Assembly (NCBI GenBank): GCA_022822135.1
Contig: JAJECH010000004.1
Location: 62,001-126,000, forward strand
Length of the DNA stretch: 64,000 bases
Origin: Pseudomonadales bacterium
GTDB taxonomy: Bacteria; Pseudomonadota; Gammaproteobacteria; Pseudomonadales; Azotimanducaceae
Reading direction: 5' to 3'
Under the pieces are notes generated by a model, which was given only the letters and a program-made list of their open reading frames with translations, searched no databases and was not told the origin of the DNA. The position numbers were made by a program, and so were the translations under genes. Position 1 is the first letter of the stretch. Each line of letters starts with the position of its first letter. Positions 36,076 through 44,940 of this stretch are shown piece after piece.

Positions 36076-36250
36076 GTTTAACGAATGGAATGCGATTCGC
36101 GTACCTTCGTTATTTTTTATTCCTGCTCATCCCATGGTCCCGGATCAAGAAACGTACGTTACCTCGTTAAAGCGAAAATGCCGCACTTGAGCACGAATCC
36201 TCGTGCGATAATCAAATAGTCACCTACTATTGAGAGACGGGTTAGTCTTG

Positions 36251-38671
36251 ATGCAACCGAAACCATTCGAAGGACTACGTGTAGTTGACTTATCGACAAG
36301 GTTTTCGGGGGCATTTGCGGCGCGTTTGTTTGGCGATTTCGGTGCAGATGTCGTTCTCGCGGAGCCACCGGAAGGGCACCCATGTCGAAGTGAGCCGCCC
36401 TTTGCCGAAAGCTCAATTCAAGCTGAAAGTAGCGTTATCCACGCGTTTGTTAACTGGAACAAACGGTCAGTCGTTGTAACTACAGACGAAGAACGCGACG
36501 AATTAATCCGTACAGCCGACGTTGTCATAACGACATCGTTTGAGCTGGACTATCTCAAAGACATCGAAGCCTCGCTCTCAAACGACGCGGTACATCTTTG
36601 CGTCACGGCTTACGGACTACATGGTCCGTTACAGGGAAGAGAGGGAAATAACTTAACGCTCAGCTCCCACTGCGGCTGGGCATCGATCAATGGATTTCGC
36701 GACGAGCCTCCGCTCGCGATGCCGCGCAATCAAAACGGGATCGTCGGTGGTGTCATGGGTTACATCGCAGCTGCATCCGCGCTGAGGTGTAGGGATTCAC
36801 AGTCCGCACCGGAACGGGTCGATGTCAGTGAACTGGAGGCATACGCACTAACGGTACACCCGTGGGGCGTCGCGGGGGTCTATCACGGTCGGACAGCGAA
36901 TCGCGGTCCGGGTGGCGGAAGACTTCGTGGTTCACCAGGACCGTTGTGGAATCTTGCAGATGGCCGCATGAATCTGGGCCTCGCAGATTTTCACAACTGG
37001 ACCGAGGCAATGAACGTGTGCGGTCTTCCTGAGCAAGGTGCGAGACCTGAACTCGTTCCCGATATCGGTCGTCATTCACAAGACCTTCGCGATGTCGTTC
37101 ATGGTCTTGCCGAGTCCCTACCCAACTTGCAGCGATGGCCCGTGTTTCATGCACTCGCAGAGCTTCGCTGCGTGATTGGTGTCGTGCAAGACATCGGCGA
37201 TCTAGTTGAAAACGAACATCTGCTCGCACGTGATTACTTCGCTGAAACCCAAATAGCAGGTCAAAGAGTTCGAGTCGCTGGTGCGCCAGCCAAACTCCAT
37301 CCTTCACCTTGGGCGGTTCATGCATCCGCCCCCAAGCTCGGCGAGCATTCACTAAAAGATGTCTCACACAATACTCTCCCATCTCGCGATCCAAAAACTG
37401 ATCGTTCATTTGATGAAGGACCACTAGCCGGAGTTCGTGTGCTGAGTTTCGGTCAAGCGTGGTCTGGTACGTTTGCGACGGAACTATTGGCACTCCTCGG
37501 CGCGGACGTCGTGCAAATTGCTTCTGTAAAGCATCCGGATGCATTTCGCCGTATTAGTAATGTCGTACCCGCAGGTGTACGAGACGAAACACTTCAGCAG
37601 CACGTTCCGAACACGCAAGGACACTACAACTCCGTGAACTTGCATAAACGAGAAATCGATCTCGACTTGACCCATCCGAAAGGTCAGGAGATCCTCTGGC
37701 AGCTCATACCGAAATTTGACATGCTCATCGACAACTTCCGTCCGTCTGTGCTGCCACGCTGGGGCGTCACGCTTGAGCGACTCCACAGTGCAAAACCGGG
37801 AATGATCTGGGCGTCAATCTCTGGTTACGGCGAATCTGGTCCGTACAGCCACTACCCCGCGAACGGTGCAACGACAGAACCTATGGCAGGATTGGCATCC
37901 ATCCATGGTTATGACGGCGACCTAGGTATGAACACGGGTGGTCTATATCCGGATCCGATCAGTGGTTACTTCCTCGTCGCAACGATCATGGCGGCCTTAG
38001 AGCATCGAGATCGTACCGGTGAACCGCAGCGAGTTGATTTATCCATGATGGAAGCTGTTTCCTCGGTCATTGGCGACGCTGTCATCGAATATGACGCATG
38101 TGGCGACGTTCCGACGCCCGGAGGAAACCGGCATTTGAAACACGCGCCTCACAACATGTATGCGGCTGCAGAGCACGAATGGGTGGCGGTCGCGGTCGAG
38201 ACGGACGAAATGTGGTCTGCCTTAGTCCGGGTTACTGGAGATAGTCGCCTCGCCGATCCGGTATTTCAAGACGAAGCCATGAGGAAAGCGAAGGAAATCG
38301 AGCTTGACGAGATCCTATCTGAGTGGGTAGCTGACAAAGATGCGGAAGAAGTCGCGACGCACTTGCGCAATGCTGGTATCTGTGCTTCGCGGGTCGTTCC
38401 GCTCATCGAGCTGTATAGCAAACCCGATAAAGAACTTAAAGATGCTGGGTTTATTCAACAGGTAGAGCACCCCGAAGCGGGTAGCAACTGGATGCCTGGC
38501 CGACCTTTTCGGTTTTCAACATTAGGGACACCGCGAATTCAACCCGCGCCTTGCGTCGGTCAACACAGCGAGGAAGTCTTTGGGGACGAGCTCGGTATGG
38601 ACGCGGCTACCTATCGGGTTCTAGTGGAGGAAGACCTCACCGGTACGCTCGACGAGCGACTGGCTAACTGA
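36251..38671 (+). CDS. Double-domain CaiB/BaiF family III CoA transferase
   Basis: An 806-residue protein made of two CaiB/BaiF-type halves. The first begins FEGLRVVDLSTRFSGAFAARLFGDFGADVV at residue 6 (a run shown in part in findings). The second begins near residue 390 with GVRVLSFGQAWSGTFATELL and contains the more canonical LDLTHPKGQEI, DNFRPSVLPRWG and GYGESGPY motifs. Family III enzymes move CoA between carboxylates by a catalytic Asp. The second half has the better active-site segment VDLSMMEAV. ATG 36251 is chosen over an in-frame TTG at 36230. The substrate is unknown. It is divergent from the zeta-like gene. Confidence 0.88.
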   Translation: MQPKPFEGLRVVDLSTRFSGAFAARLFGDFGADVVLAEPPEGHPCRSEPPFAESSIQAESSVIHAFVNWNKRSVVVTTDEERDELIRTADVVITTSFELDYLKDIEASLSNDAVHLCVTAYGLHGPLQGREGNNLTLSSHCGWASINGFRDEPPLAMPRNQNGIVGGVMGYIAAASALRCRDSQSAPERVDVSELEAYALTVHPWGVAGVYHGRTANRGPGGGRLRGSPGPLWNLADGRMNLGLADFHNWTEAMNVCGLPEQGARPELVPDIGRHSQDLRDVVHGLAESLPNLQRWPVFHALAELRCVIGVVQDIGDLVENEHLLARDYFAETQIAGQRVRVAGAPAKLHPSPWAVHASAPKLGEHSLKDVSHNTLPSRDPKTDRSFDEGPLAGVRVLSFGQAWSGTFATELLALLGADVVQIASVKHPDAFRRISNVVPAGVRDETLQQHVPNTQGHYNSVNLHKREIDLDLTHPKGQEILWQLIPKFDMLIDNFRPSVLPRWGVTLERLHSAKPGMIWASISGYGESGPYSHYPANGATTEPMAGLASIHGYDGDLGMNTGGLYPDPISGYFLVATIMAALEHRDRTGEPQRVDLSMMEAVSSVIGDAVIEYDACGDVPTPGGNRHLKHAPHNMYAAAEHEWVAVAVETDEMWSALVRVTGDSRLADPVFQDEAMRKAKEIELDEILSEWVADKDAEEVATHLRNAGICASRVVPLIELYSKPDKELKDAGFIQQVEHPEAGSNWMPGRPFRFSTLGTPRIQPAPCVGQHSEEVFGDELGMDAATYRVLVEEDLTGTLDERLAN

Positions 38672-38834
38672 GATCTTCAGAAGATACAGTTTTTCGATCG
38701 AGCCGCGAAGTCGGCGTCACGGACCCCACTATACGCAACGAATTGGTTTCGCAATTGTCAGAACATGCCGAGAGCTCATCTACATTCAATAGATTAAGTC
38801 ACTCGATATGAACACTAGGTTATTGGATTAGCGA

Positions 38835-39992
38835 ATGCCTGCATTCGATTTTGACACGGTACACGATCGTCGAGTCACGTCAAGTTCCAAGTGGATTAAG
38901 TACGGGGAGCGGGATGTCCTGCCTTTCTGGGTTGCAGATATGGACTTCGCGACCCCGGAGTTCATTCTTGACGCGATTCGCGCTCGCCTGGAACACCCCG
39001 TTGTTGGCTACACAGACCTTCCTGACGAATTAGTTGGCGCGTTCGTAGACTGGGCTGACAGGCACTATAGCTGGTGCGTCCATCCTGACTGGCTAGTCCC
39101 CCTCACATCGCTCGTACCTGGCTTAAACGCCGCAGTTCTTAGTGTCGGTGACGATGGCGATGCGTCCCTTGTCATGACACCGATCTACCCGCCTTTTCTC
39201 CAAACGGCACCTACCAATCACCGTCGACAGATCACATCATCGCTGGTCTTGCACGATGACCAATGGGTCATGGATTTCGACGATATCGAGCGTAAGGTAA
39301 ACGACGAAGCGTCTCGCACGATCCTGCTTTGCAATCCACAAAATCCAACGGGTCGTATCTATACACGCGATGAACTTCAATCACTCGCGGAGATTTGCCT
39401 CAGAACTAATACGGTCCTTGTGAGTGATGAAATACATTGGGGGATCTGTCTCGAACCTGGTTTGAGTCACATACCCGTGGCCACGCTCGGGGACGAGATT
39501 GAAGAAAACACGATCACGCTGATTTCTCATACGAAGAGTTACAACATCGCTGGATTAAAGAGCGCATTTGCTGTGATTCGAAATCCAGACCTTCGTCGTC
39601 GCTTCGAAGTTGCGAAGAGCGGATGGATCAGCTCCGTTTCGCCGCTTGCCTATGCGGCAGCAACAGCCGCCTACAGCGACAGTTCGAGCTGGATTAGCGA
39701 TTTACAGTCATATCTTCGCTCAAATCGAGATCTGTTGACTCACTCCATCAACCAACTGCCCAATCTCGCCATGGCAGCCGTAGAAGGAACGCATCTAGGT
39801 TGGATTGACGCACGCGAAGTTCCAGTCGAAGATCACGCGGCGTACTTCGAGGCACATGGCCTGGGATTCTCCGACGGCGTCGAATTCGGTGCACCTGGAT
39901 TTGTCCGGTTTAACTTCGCGACGCCTCGATCGGTGCTCACGCGCGGGATTAAACGGCTTGAAGTCGCATCCGCCTGTGCGCCTACGAACTAA
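38835..39992 (+). CDS. patB: PatB/MalY-type aminotransferase (putative C-S lyase)
   Basis: A 385-residue fold-type I PLP enzyme. FDFDTVHDRRVTSSSKW at the start and LPFWVADMDFATP near residue 29 match MalY/PatB beta-C-S lyases, which cleave cystathionine or other S-conjugates. LCNPQNPTGRIY near residue 170 and SDEIHWGI near residue 196 line the cofactor pocket. The PLP Lys lies in SHTKSYNIAGLKSA near residue 233. It is followed by a strong hairpin terminator. The specific substrate is not determined. Confidence 0.88.
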   Translation: MPAFDFDTVHDRRVTSSSKWIKYGERDVLPFWVADMDFATPEFILDAIRARLEHPVVGYTDLPDELVGAFVDWADRHYSWCVHPDWLVPLTSLVPGLNAAVLSVGDDGDASLVMTPIYPPFLQTAPTNHRRQITSSLVLHDDQWVMDFDDIERKVNDEASRTILLCNPQNPTGRIYTRDELQSLAEICLRTNTVLVSDEIHWGICLEPGLSHIPVATLGDEIEENTITLISHTKSYNIAGLKSAFAVIRNPDLRRRFEVAKSGWISSVSPLAYAAATAAYSDSSSWISDLQSYLRSNRDLLTHSINQLPNLAMAAVEGTHLGWIDAREVPVEDHAAYFEAHGLGFSDGVEFGAPGFVRFNFATPRSVLTRGIKRLEVASACAPTN

Positions 39993-40040
39993 CGGTGGTT
40001 TGAACTTTCGGCTAATCTGCTTAAACTATTCCGCTTCATG

Positions 40041-40066
40041 AAGTAGCCGCCTGGCTACTTTTTTGT
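40041..40066 (+). terminator. Rho-independent terminator after patB
   Basis: AAGTAGCC at 40041-40048 and GGCTACTT at 40053-40060 pair perfectly over eight bases with a GCCT loop and run into TTTTTTGTTTT. It separates patB from argD. Confidence 0.9.
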
Positions 40067-40100
40067 TTTAGTTTGCTAAAGAACATCGAGGGCTCGTGCC

Positions 40101-41261
40101 ATGACTAGCATCATGCCAACCTACAACCGTTATCCTGTCACATTCGTGAGTGGCGAAGGTACCTACCTCACCACGGACGACGGTCGACGGTTCCTCGATG
40201 GCTTATCGGGTATTGCCGTATGTGTACTCGGCCACGCGCACCCGAAAGTTGCGGACGCACTCGCGACGCAAGCACGAACACTGATTCACACGTCCAATCT
40301 CTACGGGATTCCAGAACAGGAAAAACTCGCCACGACGTTGTGCGAAATCAGCGGGATGGATAACGTGTTTTTCTGCAATTCTGGAGCCGAGTCGAACGAA
40401 GCAGCATTAAAGCTCGCACGCAAGTACGGCAACGACCGTGGCGTCTCGGTACCGACAACCCTAGTTATCGAAGGTAGCTTCCATGGTCGCACACTTGCGA
40501 CTCTGACAGCGACAGGTCAAGAAAAGGTCCGTGCAGGTTTTGACCCGCTACCCCAAGGTTTTGAGCACATTCCCTTTAACGACGTAGCAGCTGTTGAAGC
40601 ACGGGCGAAAGACCCCGACGTCGTTGCCATTCTCGTTGAACCGATTCTGGGTGAAGGCGGGGTCCACGTACCTGCAGATAACTATCTCGAAGAACTACGC
40701 CGTGTCTGTGACGAGAACGACATGCTGCTCATGTTGGATGAAGTACAAACGGGTAATGGACGTACCGGCAAGTACTTCGCGTTCCAACACAGCACCATAC
40801 TCCCCGATGTCGTAACGCTAGCGAAAGGACTGGCCAATGGCGTCCCGATCGGAGCTTGTCTCGCACGTGGTATCGCTGCTGAGACACTCGTCGCTGGTAC
40901 GCACGCGAGCACGTTCGGCGGAAACCCGTTGGCATGTGCTGCAGCGAACGCCACGATCGCCGAACTTCAAAACGGTGTGATTGAGCAAGGAGCTCAAACC
41001 GGTCAAGCGATGCGAGATGCGTTCGCGAAAAACCTCGCGGATTCCAACAATGTAAAAGAAATCCGTGGCAAAGGCATGATGATTGGGATCGAGCTCAATG
41101 AGCCGTGTGCCGAATTGGTGCTGCAAGCCATGGATAAAGGCTTGCTGATGAACGTCACGACTGACACTGTCGTCCGTTTGTTGCCGCCGCTCAACATTTC
41201 CGCCGAGGAAGCCGATCAGATGGTCGAGATTGTGACGGATCTGATAAAGAATCACGTGTGA
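40101..41261 (+). CDS. argD: Acetylornithine aminotransferase
   Basis: A 386-residue class III PLP aminotransferase acting at the fourth step of arginine synthesis, and probably on succinyl-diaminopimelate as well. NRYPVTFVSGEGTYL at the start, VFFCNSGAESNEAALK near residue 92, LMLDEVQTGNGRTG near residue 212 and VTLAKGLANGVPIGA (PLP Lys) near residue 237 are all present. GAGGG lies eight bases before ATG 40101. Its stop overlaps the argF start (TGATG), so the two are co-translated. Confidence 0.95.
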   Translation: MTSIMPTYNRYPVTFVSGEGTYLTTDDGRRFLDGLSGIAVCVLGHAHPKVADALATQARTLIHTSNLYGIPEQEKLATTLCEISGMDNVFFCNSGAESNEAALKLARKYGNDRGVSVPTTLVIEGSFHGRTLATLTATGQEKVRAGFDPLPQGFEHIPFNDVAAVEARAKDPDVVAILVEPILGEGGVHVPADNYLEELRRVCDENDMLLMLDEVQTGNGRTGKYFAFQHSTILPDVVTLAKGLANGVPIGACLARGIAAETLVAGTHASTFGGNPLACAAANATIAELQNGVIEQGAQTGQAMRDAFAKNLADSNNVKEIRGKGMMIGIELNEPCAELVLQAMDKGLLMNVTTDTVVRLLPPLNISAEEADQMVEIVTDLIKNHV

Positions 41262-42160
41262 TGGCACGTCATTTCCTACGACTTGGCGATTTTTCCGTAA
41301 GTGAGTTACGCGATCTCATCAGTCGCGCAATCGAGCTCAAACGACTTCAACAAGAAGGCGCACCCCACCCTACGTGCGCACATAAAACGCTCGCGATGAT
41401 CTTTGAACTAAGTTCAACACGTACGCGTGTGTCGTTCGAAGCCGGGATGGCTCAACTCGGAGGTCAATCCCTCTTCTTAAGCCCGCGAGATACACAGCTC
41501 GGTCGCGGCGAACCGATCAAAGATACCGCTCGTGTACTCGCGAAAATGGTCGATATCGTCATGATTCGCGCGAAGGATCAATCGACGATCGACGAATACG
41601 CACAGTACTCAGATATACCTGTCATGAACGGTATGAGCAACGAACTGCACCCGTGCCAGTTGTTGGCCGACATCATGACGATCGTCGAAGCACAAGGTGA
41701 GATTGAAGGTCGACAGATTGCCTTTATTGGGGACGGCTACAACATGTGTCAGTCGTTTATCGAAGCTTCAGGGATCTTCGAATTTGAGTTGAAGGTCGCT
41801 ACGCCACCAGACTATCGACCAAGTGCGAAATACCTCGGACACAACCAACACGTCGAGTTCGTGGATTCGCCGTCAGCTGCGGTAAACGGTGCGAACGTCG
41901 TGGTTACCGATGTGTGGTCATCCATGGGACATGAAGATGACACTGATCGCATCAACGCGTTCGACGGCTTCCAAGTTAATTCGGCGTTGCTCGATCAGGC
42001 GCAATCGGATGCCATATTCCTACACTGTTTGCCAGCACATCGAGGCGAAGAAGTGGATGATCTCGTACTTGACGACCCCCGATCCGTCGTTTGGGAGGAG
42101 TCAGGCAACCGCCTTCATTCCCAAAAAGCGCTGATGGAGTTTCTCCTAAGCAACTCTTAA
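41261..42160 (+). CDS. argF: Ornithine carbamoyltransferase
   Basis: A 299-residue enzyme converting ornithine and carbamoyl phosphate to citrulline. The carbamoyl phosphate loop STRTRVSFEAGMAQLGG lies near residue 51, the HPCQLLAD motif near residue 129, and the ornithine site HCLPAHRGEEV near residue 250. ATG 41261 overlaps the argD stop; GTG 41258 is also possible. It converges on the ankyrin gene with a four-base overlap. Confidence 0.96.
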   Translation: MARHFLRLGDFSVSELRDLISRAIELKRLQQEGAPHPTCAHKTLAMIFELSSTRTRVSFEAGMAQLGGQSLFLSPRDTQLGRGEPIKDTARVLAKMVDIVMIRAKDQSTIDEYAQYSDIPVMNGMSNELHPCQLLADIMTIVEAQGEIEGRQIAFIGDGYNMCQSFIEASGIFEFELKVATPPDYRPSAKYLGHNQHVEFVDSPSAAVNGANVVVTDVWSSMGHEDDTDRINAFDGFQVNSALLDQAQSDAIFLHCLPAHRGEEVDDLVLDDPRSVVWEESGNRLHSQKALMEFLLSNS

Positions 42161-44406
42161 GACTTACTGTCGATCAAGCGGCCCAATCGCTTCGCGAGTT
42201 CGGTGTGTCCTCCAGCGTCTGCCCATCCCGCACTGTTGCCGTCGAACTGAAGTTCTCGCAACGTCGGGTCAGCTCCATGTTCAAGCAACCAATCGACGAA
42301 CGCTTCGTCGCCATTGAGTGCCGCGTAGTGAAGGGCTGTCTGTTTTAGCTCGTTGGTCGAGTTCACATCAAATCCGGCCGCAATCAGTTCTTCCATCAGC
42401 GCATGTTCGTGATTAGAACCTAAAGCGAAAAACGCTTCCCGAACCGCAGAGTCATTGATGTCGATCGAGCTGACGACGTTTGAAACAGAATCGGTGTCTT
42501 TCGCATCGAGTAGTTTGAACAGCATTTGATAGCCTTTGCTGATCGTAGCGCCGCCTTTGACTAACGCTCGGGTCATCGCTAACTGCTGAGCTGGTGAAGA
42601 CACGACGCCGCTGGACAGCAATAACCCTAGCGTGTTTTCTCCCGGACCACCTCGATACGTGTAGCACAGGACGTTTGGATCGCACCCATGCTCGAGGAGC
42701 ACTTTGATGATCTCAACTGCGTTCTCAGGGGATTTCTGTCGTTCGCCTTCGAATCCATTGGCTCCGATGTAGTTCATCAGTGCACATTTATGCGGTCGCA
42801 CTGATCTCGCTTTATTGAAATAGGGATTAGCAGTGAGTAGATTCTTGAGTTGCTCGACGTCGCCATTCGCGATCGCATCTGCGGCGAGTTCGAACGACTC
42901 TTCGTCTTGAGGTCGAAGACGCGAACCGCGAGCGTCGAATTCTTCTTCGGAAAGTGAACGCGCGAGCACATCAACGATATGTGCATTGCCGTGAACAGTC
43001 CGTCGAATCGCTAAATCAACGACCGTATCGCCGTCAAAGTTAAGAATGGATGTCGAAGCGCCTCGTTCTATCAGTTTTGTAACCCCATGTTCGTCTTCTG
43101 CCATAACGGCGCGATGCAAGGCGGTCTGACCTTGATAGTCAATGGTGTTGAGATCAAAGTCAACCGTGAGCAACAGATCAAGCGCTTCGTGAGATCCTCG
43201 CTTAATGGCTTCATGCAGCCATAGTTGATCGTGATAGGTCTTTGCACCTGAAATCCCAAGTTTTTCTTTGAAATCGAGTGCGCCCGCCTCGTCCCCTTCA
43301 AGACATATACCGACAAATCGTTCGAATTCGCTCGGACCTGGAATGTCCATGTCGGGAGACCAGGTAAAGAGCAATCCTTTGACCTCTTGAGGACAGAGCA
43401 CCGTGGCGACCGCGATCGGAGTTCTTCCACCATTGTCCATCGCATCGACGCTTGCACCGTGTTGCAGGAGCATTTCGATGGTGTCGAGCGGCGCATCGCA
43501 TTGAATCGCTTCGTGCAGGACGTTACCACCCATCCCATACACCGTCTTATTCCAGTTGGGGTCAGCGTCGTAGTCAAGAAGTAAAAGCGCGAGGTATTCG
43601 TCGTTCAGTTGCAAGCAATGCGTGAGTGCATGACAGAGGTGCCATTCGGGTGGTTCTGCTTCGACGAGAAGATCGAGCGCCGCATGATCTCTTAAACGCA
43701 CAGCTTCCCACATTGCGCTTCCTTCGTAAAGAGTTGGGCCGTCGTTGATATCAGCGCCAGCGTCAAGTAGCTGTTTAGCCAGCTCAACGTCCTGAGCACA
43801 TCCAATCGCACCACCTAAGCATGTCCGGAATCCACGAATCGAATCACATTCGGCCATACCTACATTCGGATCCGCATCGTTGCTCAGCAATTGCTCAGCG
43901 AAATCGCGTCGTCTCGCGCGCATAGTCTCATTTGTCGCACCGTACTTTGAACAACAAACGTACACGAGCGCTGGTACGTCCAGTGGTGGAAGAGGTTTAT
44001 CCACCCCATCGGCAACGATCTGCTCAACTGACACCGAACCGTCAAGCATTGCGAGTCGTGCACCTACCGTGTCCATAGCACTCTCGGACTCAATTAGTCG
44101 GACGATTTCAATGCGATCGTCGTTGCCGTTGAGTAAATGACCTACAAGCCAACGCGTAGCGTCCTGCGGTTCAGCGGGTGGCTCCGCTACATGTCGACAC
44201 ATCGATTCCCAATCGTCGTAACCCCGCTCAATTGCTACGCAATCGCACGCACTCTCTAAGGTTAGCGACGCTTCGCTAGACACACCTAAACTGCGTCGCA
44301 GTCGAGCCACTGCTCCAATTCGCTGCCGTTTTGCTTGCGCATGTAACGCTACGGCGGATTGATACAGTGGTTCCAACACTGCTGGGCGAGCGCTCAAATC
44401 AGGCAT
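42157..44406 (-). CDS. Large ankyrin-repeat protein
   Basis: A 749-residue protein with many ankyrin repeats from about residue 160 to the end. Clear units include LAKQLLDAGADIN, NVLHEAIQ...MLLQHGASVDAMDNGGRTPI, TALHRAVMAEDEHGV...LIERGAS, and the last, TALHYAALNGDEAFVDWLLEHGADPT. An N-terminal helical region (about residues 1-90) contains an SLxxACDCVAIERGYDDWESM segment recalling small N-terminal domains of other bacterial ankyrin proteins. There is no signal peptide, so it is probably cytoplasmic and a protein-binding scaffold. No enzymatic domain is visible. It is alone on its strand and converges on argF. Confidence 0.85.
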   Translation of the reverse strand: MPDLSARPAVLEPLYQSAVALHAQAKRQRIGAVARLRRSLGVSSEASLTLESACDCVAIERGYDDWESMCRHVAEPPAEPQDATRWLVGHLLNGNDDRIEIVRLIESESAMDTVGARLAMLDGSVSVEQIVADGVDKPLPPLDVPALVYVCCSKYGATNETMRARRRDFAEQLLSNDADPNVGMAECDSIRGFRTCLGGAIGCAQDVELAKQLLDAGADINDGPTLYEGSAMWEAVRLRDHAALDLLVEAEPPEWHLCHALTHCLQLNDEYLALLLLDYDADPNWNKTVYGMGGNVLHEAIQCDAPLDTIEMLLQHGASVDAMDNGGRTPIAVATVLCPQEVKGLLFTWSPDMDIPGPSEFERFVGICLEGDEAGALDFKEKLGISGAKTYHDQLWLHEAIKRGSHEALDLLLTVDFDLNTIDYQGQTALHRAVMAEDEHGVTKLIERGASTSILNFDGDTVVDLAIRRTVHGNAHIVDVLARSLSEEEFDARGSRLRPQDEESFELAADAIANGDVEQLKNLLTANPYFNKARSVRPHKCALMNYIGANGFEGERQKSPENAVEIIKVLLEHGCDPNVLCYTYRGGPGENTLGLLLSSGVVSSPAQQLAMTRALVKGGATISKGYQMLFKLLDAKDTDSVSNVVSSIDINDSAVREAFFALGSNHEHALMEELIAAGFDVNSTNELKQTALHYAALNGDEAFVDWLLEHGADPTLRELQFDGNSAGWADAGGHTELAKRLGRLIDSKS

Positions 44407-44772
44407 CTTTTCTATCCATGGACTTATCCATCACGATTTTCGTCGTCACAACCACACATTTTTTCGATGCTGAAACACATTCTCCATTTCCACTTCGCGT
44501 TGTCATATTACGTTCACAAACAGGAATTTGAGAGCTTAATTACGACACCTCATTCAGCGATTTACTACAGAAAAATCAAGGCGAAGAACTGGAACCAGCG
44601 AAGAGTATTTAACGGTTGCACTTACGAAACCCTAGTTTTTATCTAGTAACTTGATCGACGAGCGACACAAGCGACTGATTTTTTCCTAGTTTTAGCTAAA
44701 TCGCAAGGTAGCGGAAAAATCGTAGCGAAAATCTCGTTTAGCTCTCGTAATTACTGCTCATTCAAATCGTTC

Positions 44773-44800
44773 TTGAAAAAGCAACGCTAGTTGTTAGAAT
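44773..44800 (+). promoter_or_regulatory. Candidate nrdA promoter
   Basis: TTGAAA at 44773-44778 and TAGAAT at 44795-44800 with a 16-base spacer resemble a sigma-70 promoter. This would give a leader of about 135 bases. A second -10, TATAAT at 44911-44916, has no clear -35. Confidence 0.5.
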
Positions 44801-44902
44801 GAACTTCGTCACGGAAGACGCGAATGTGAATGGTTCATGACAAGAAAGTCCGAACCCAATCAAATATTCAATCAAAGTGTCCCGTATAGATCGGACCGGA
44901 TT

Positions 44903-44920
44903 ACTGGATATATAATCAGT
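44903..44920. promoter_or_regulatory. Imperfect palindrome near the nrdA start, possible NrdR-type site
   Basis: ACTG at 44903 and CAGT at 44917 flank a TATA-rich centre; 14 of 18 positions match their reverse complement. NrdR boxes are AT-centred 16-base palindromes in pairs before nrd genes. Only one weak candidate is seen, and it overlaps a TATAAT. The assignment is speculative. Confidence 0.25.
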
Positions 44921-44940
44921 AGTTCACAATCGGAGCTGCG

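Larger units (their letters stand above)
44407..44940. other. Long AT-richer region upstream of nrdA
   Basis: A 534-base divergent region between the ankyrin gene and nrdA. It holds a candidate promoter at 44773-44800, a direct repeat CAATCAAA at 44857 and 44869, and an imperfect 18-base palindrome at 44903-44920 around TATAAT. No coding frame, tRNA or terminator is supported. Confidence 0.55.

Noticed and set aside
30412-36250. Prophage, integron or insertion sequence
   Set aside because: No integrase, transposase, att-like repeat or tRNA boundary was seen around the toxin-antitoxin region.
36825-37544. 239-codon antisense ORF inside the CoA transferase gene
   Set aside because: Composition rich in Arg and His and no family likeness; a shadow of the strong coding frame on the other strand.
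44424-44432. TTATCCATC resembling a DnaA box upstream of nrdA
   Set aside because: Two mismatches to TTATCCACA, single copy and about 500 bases from nrdA.
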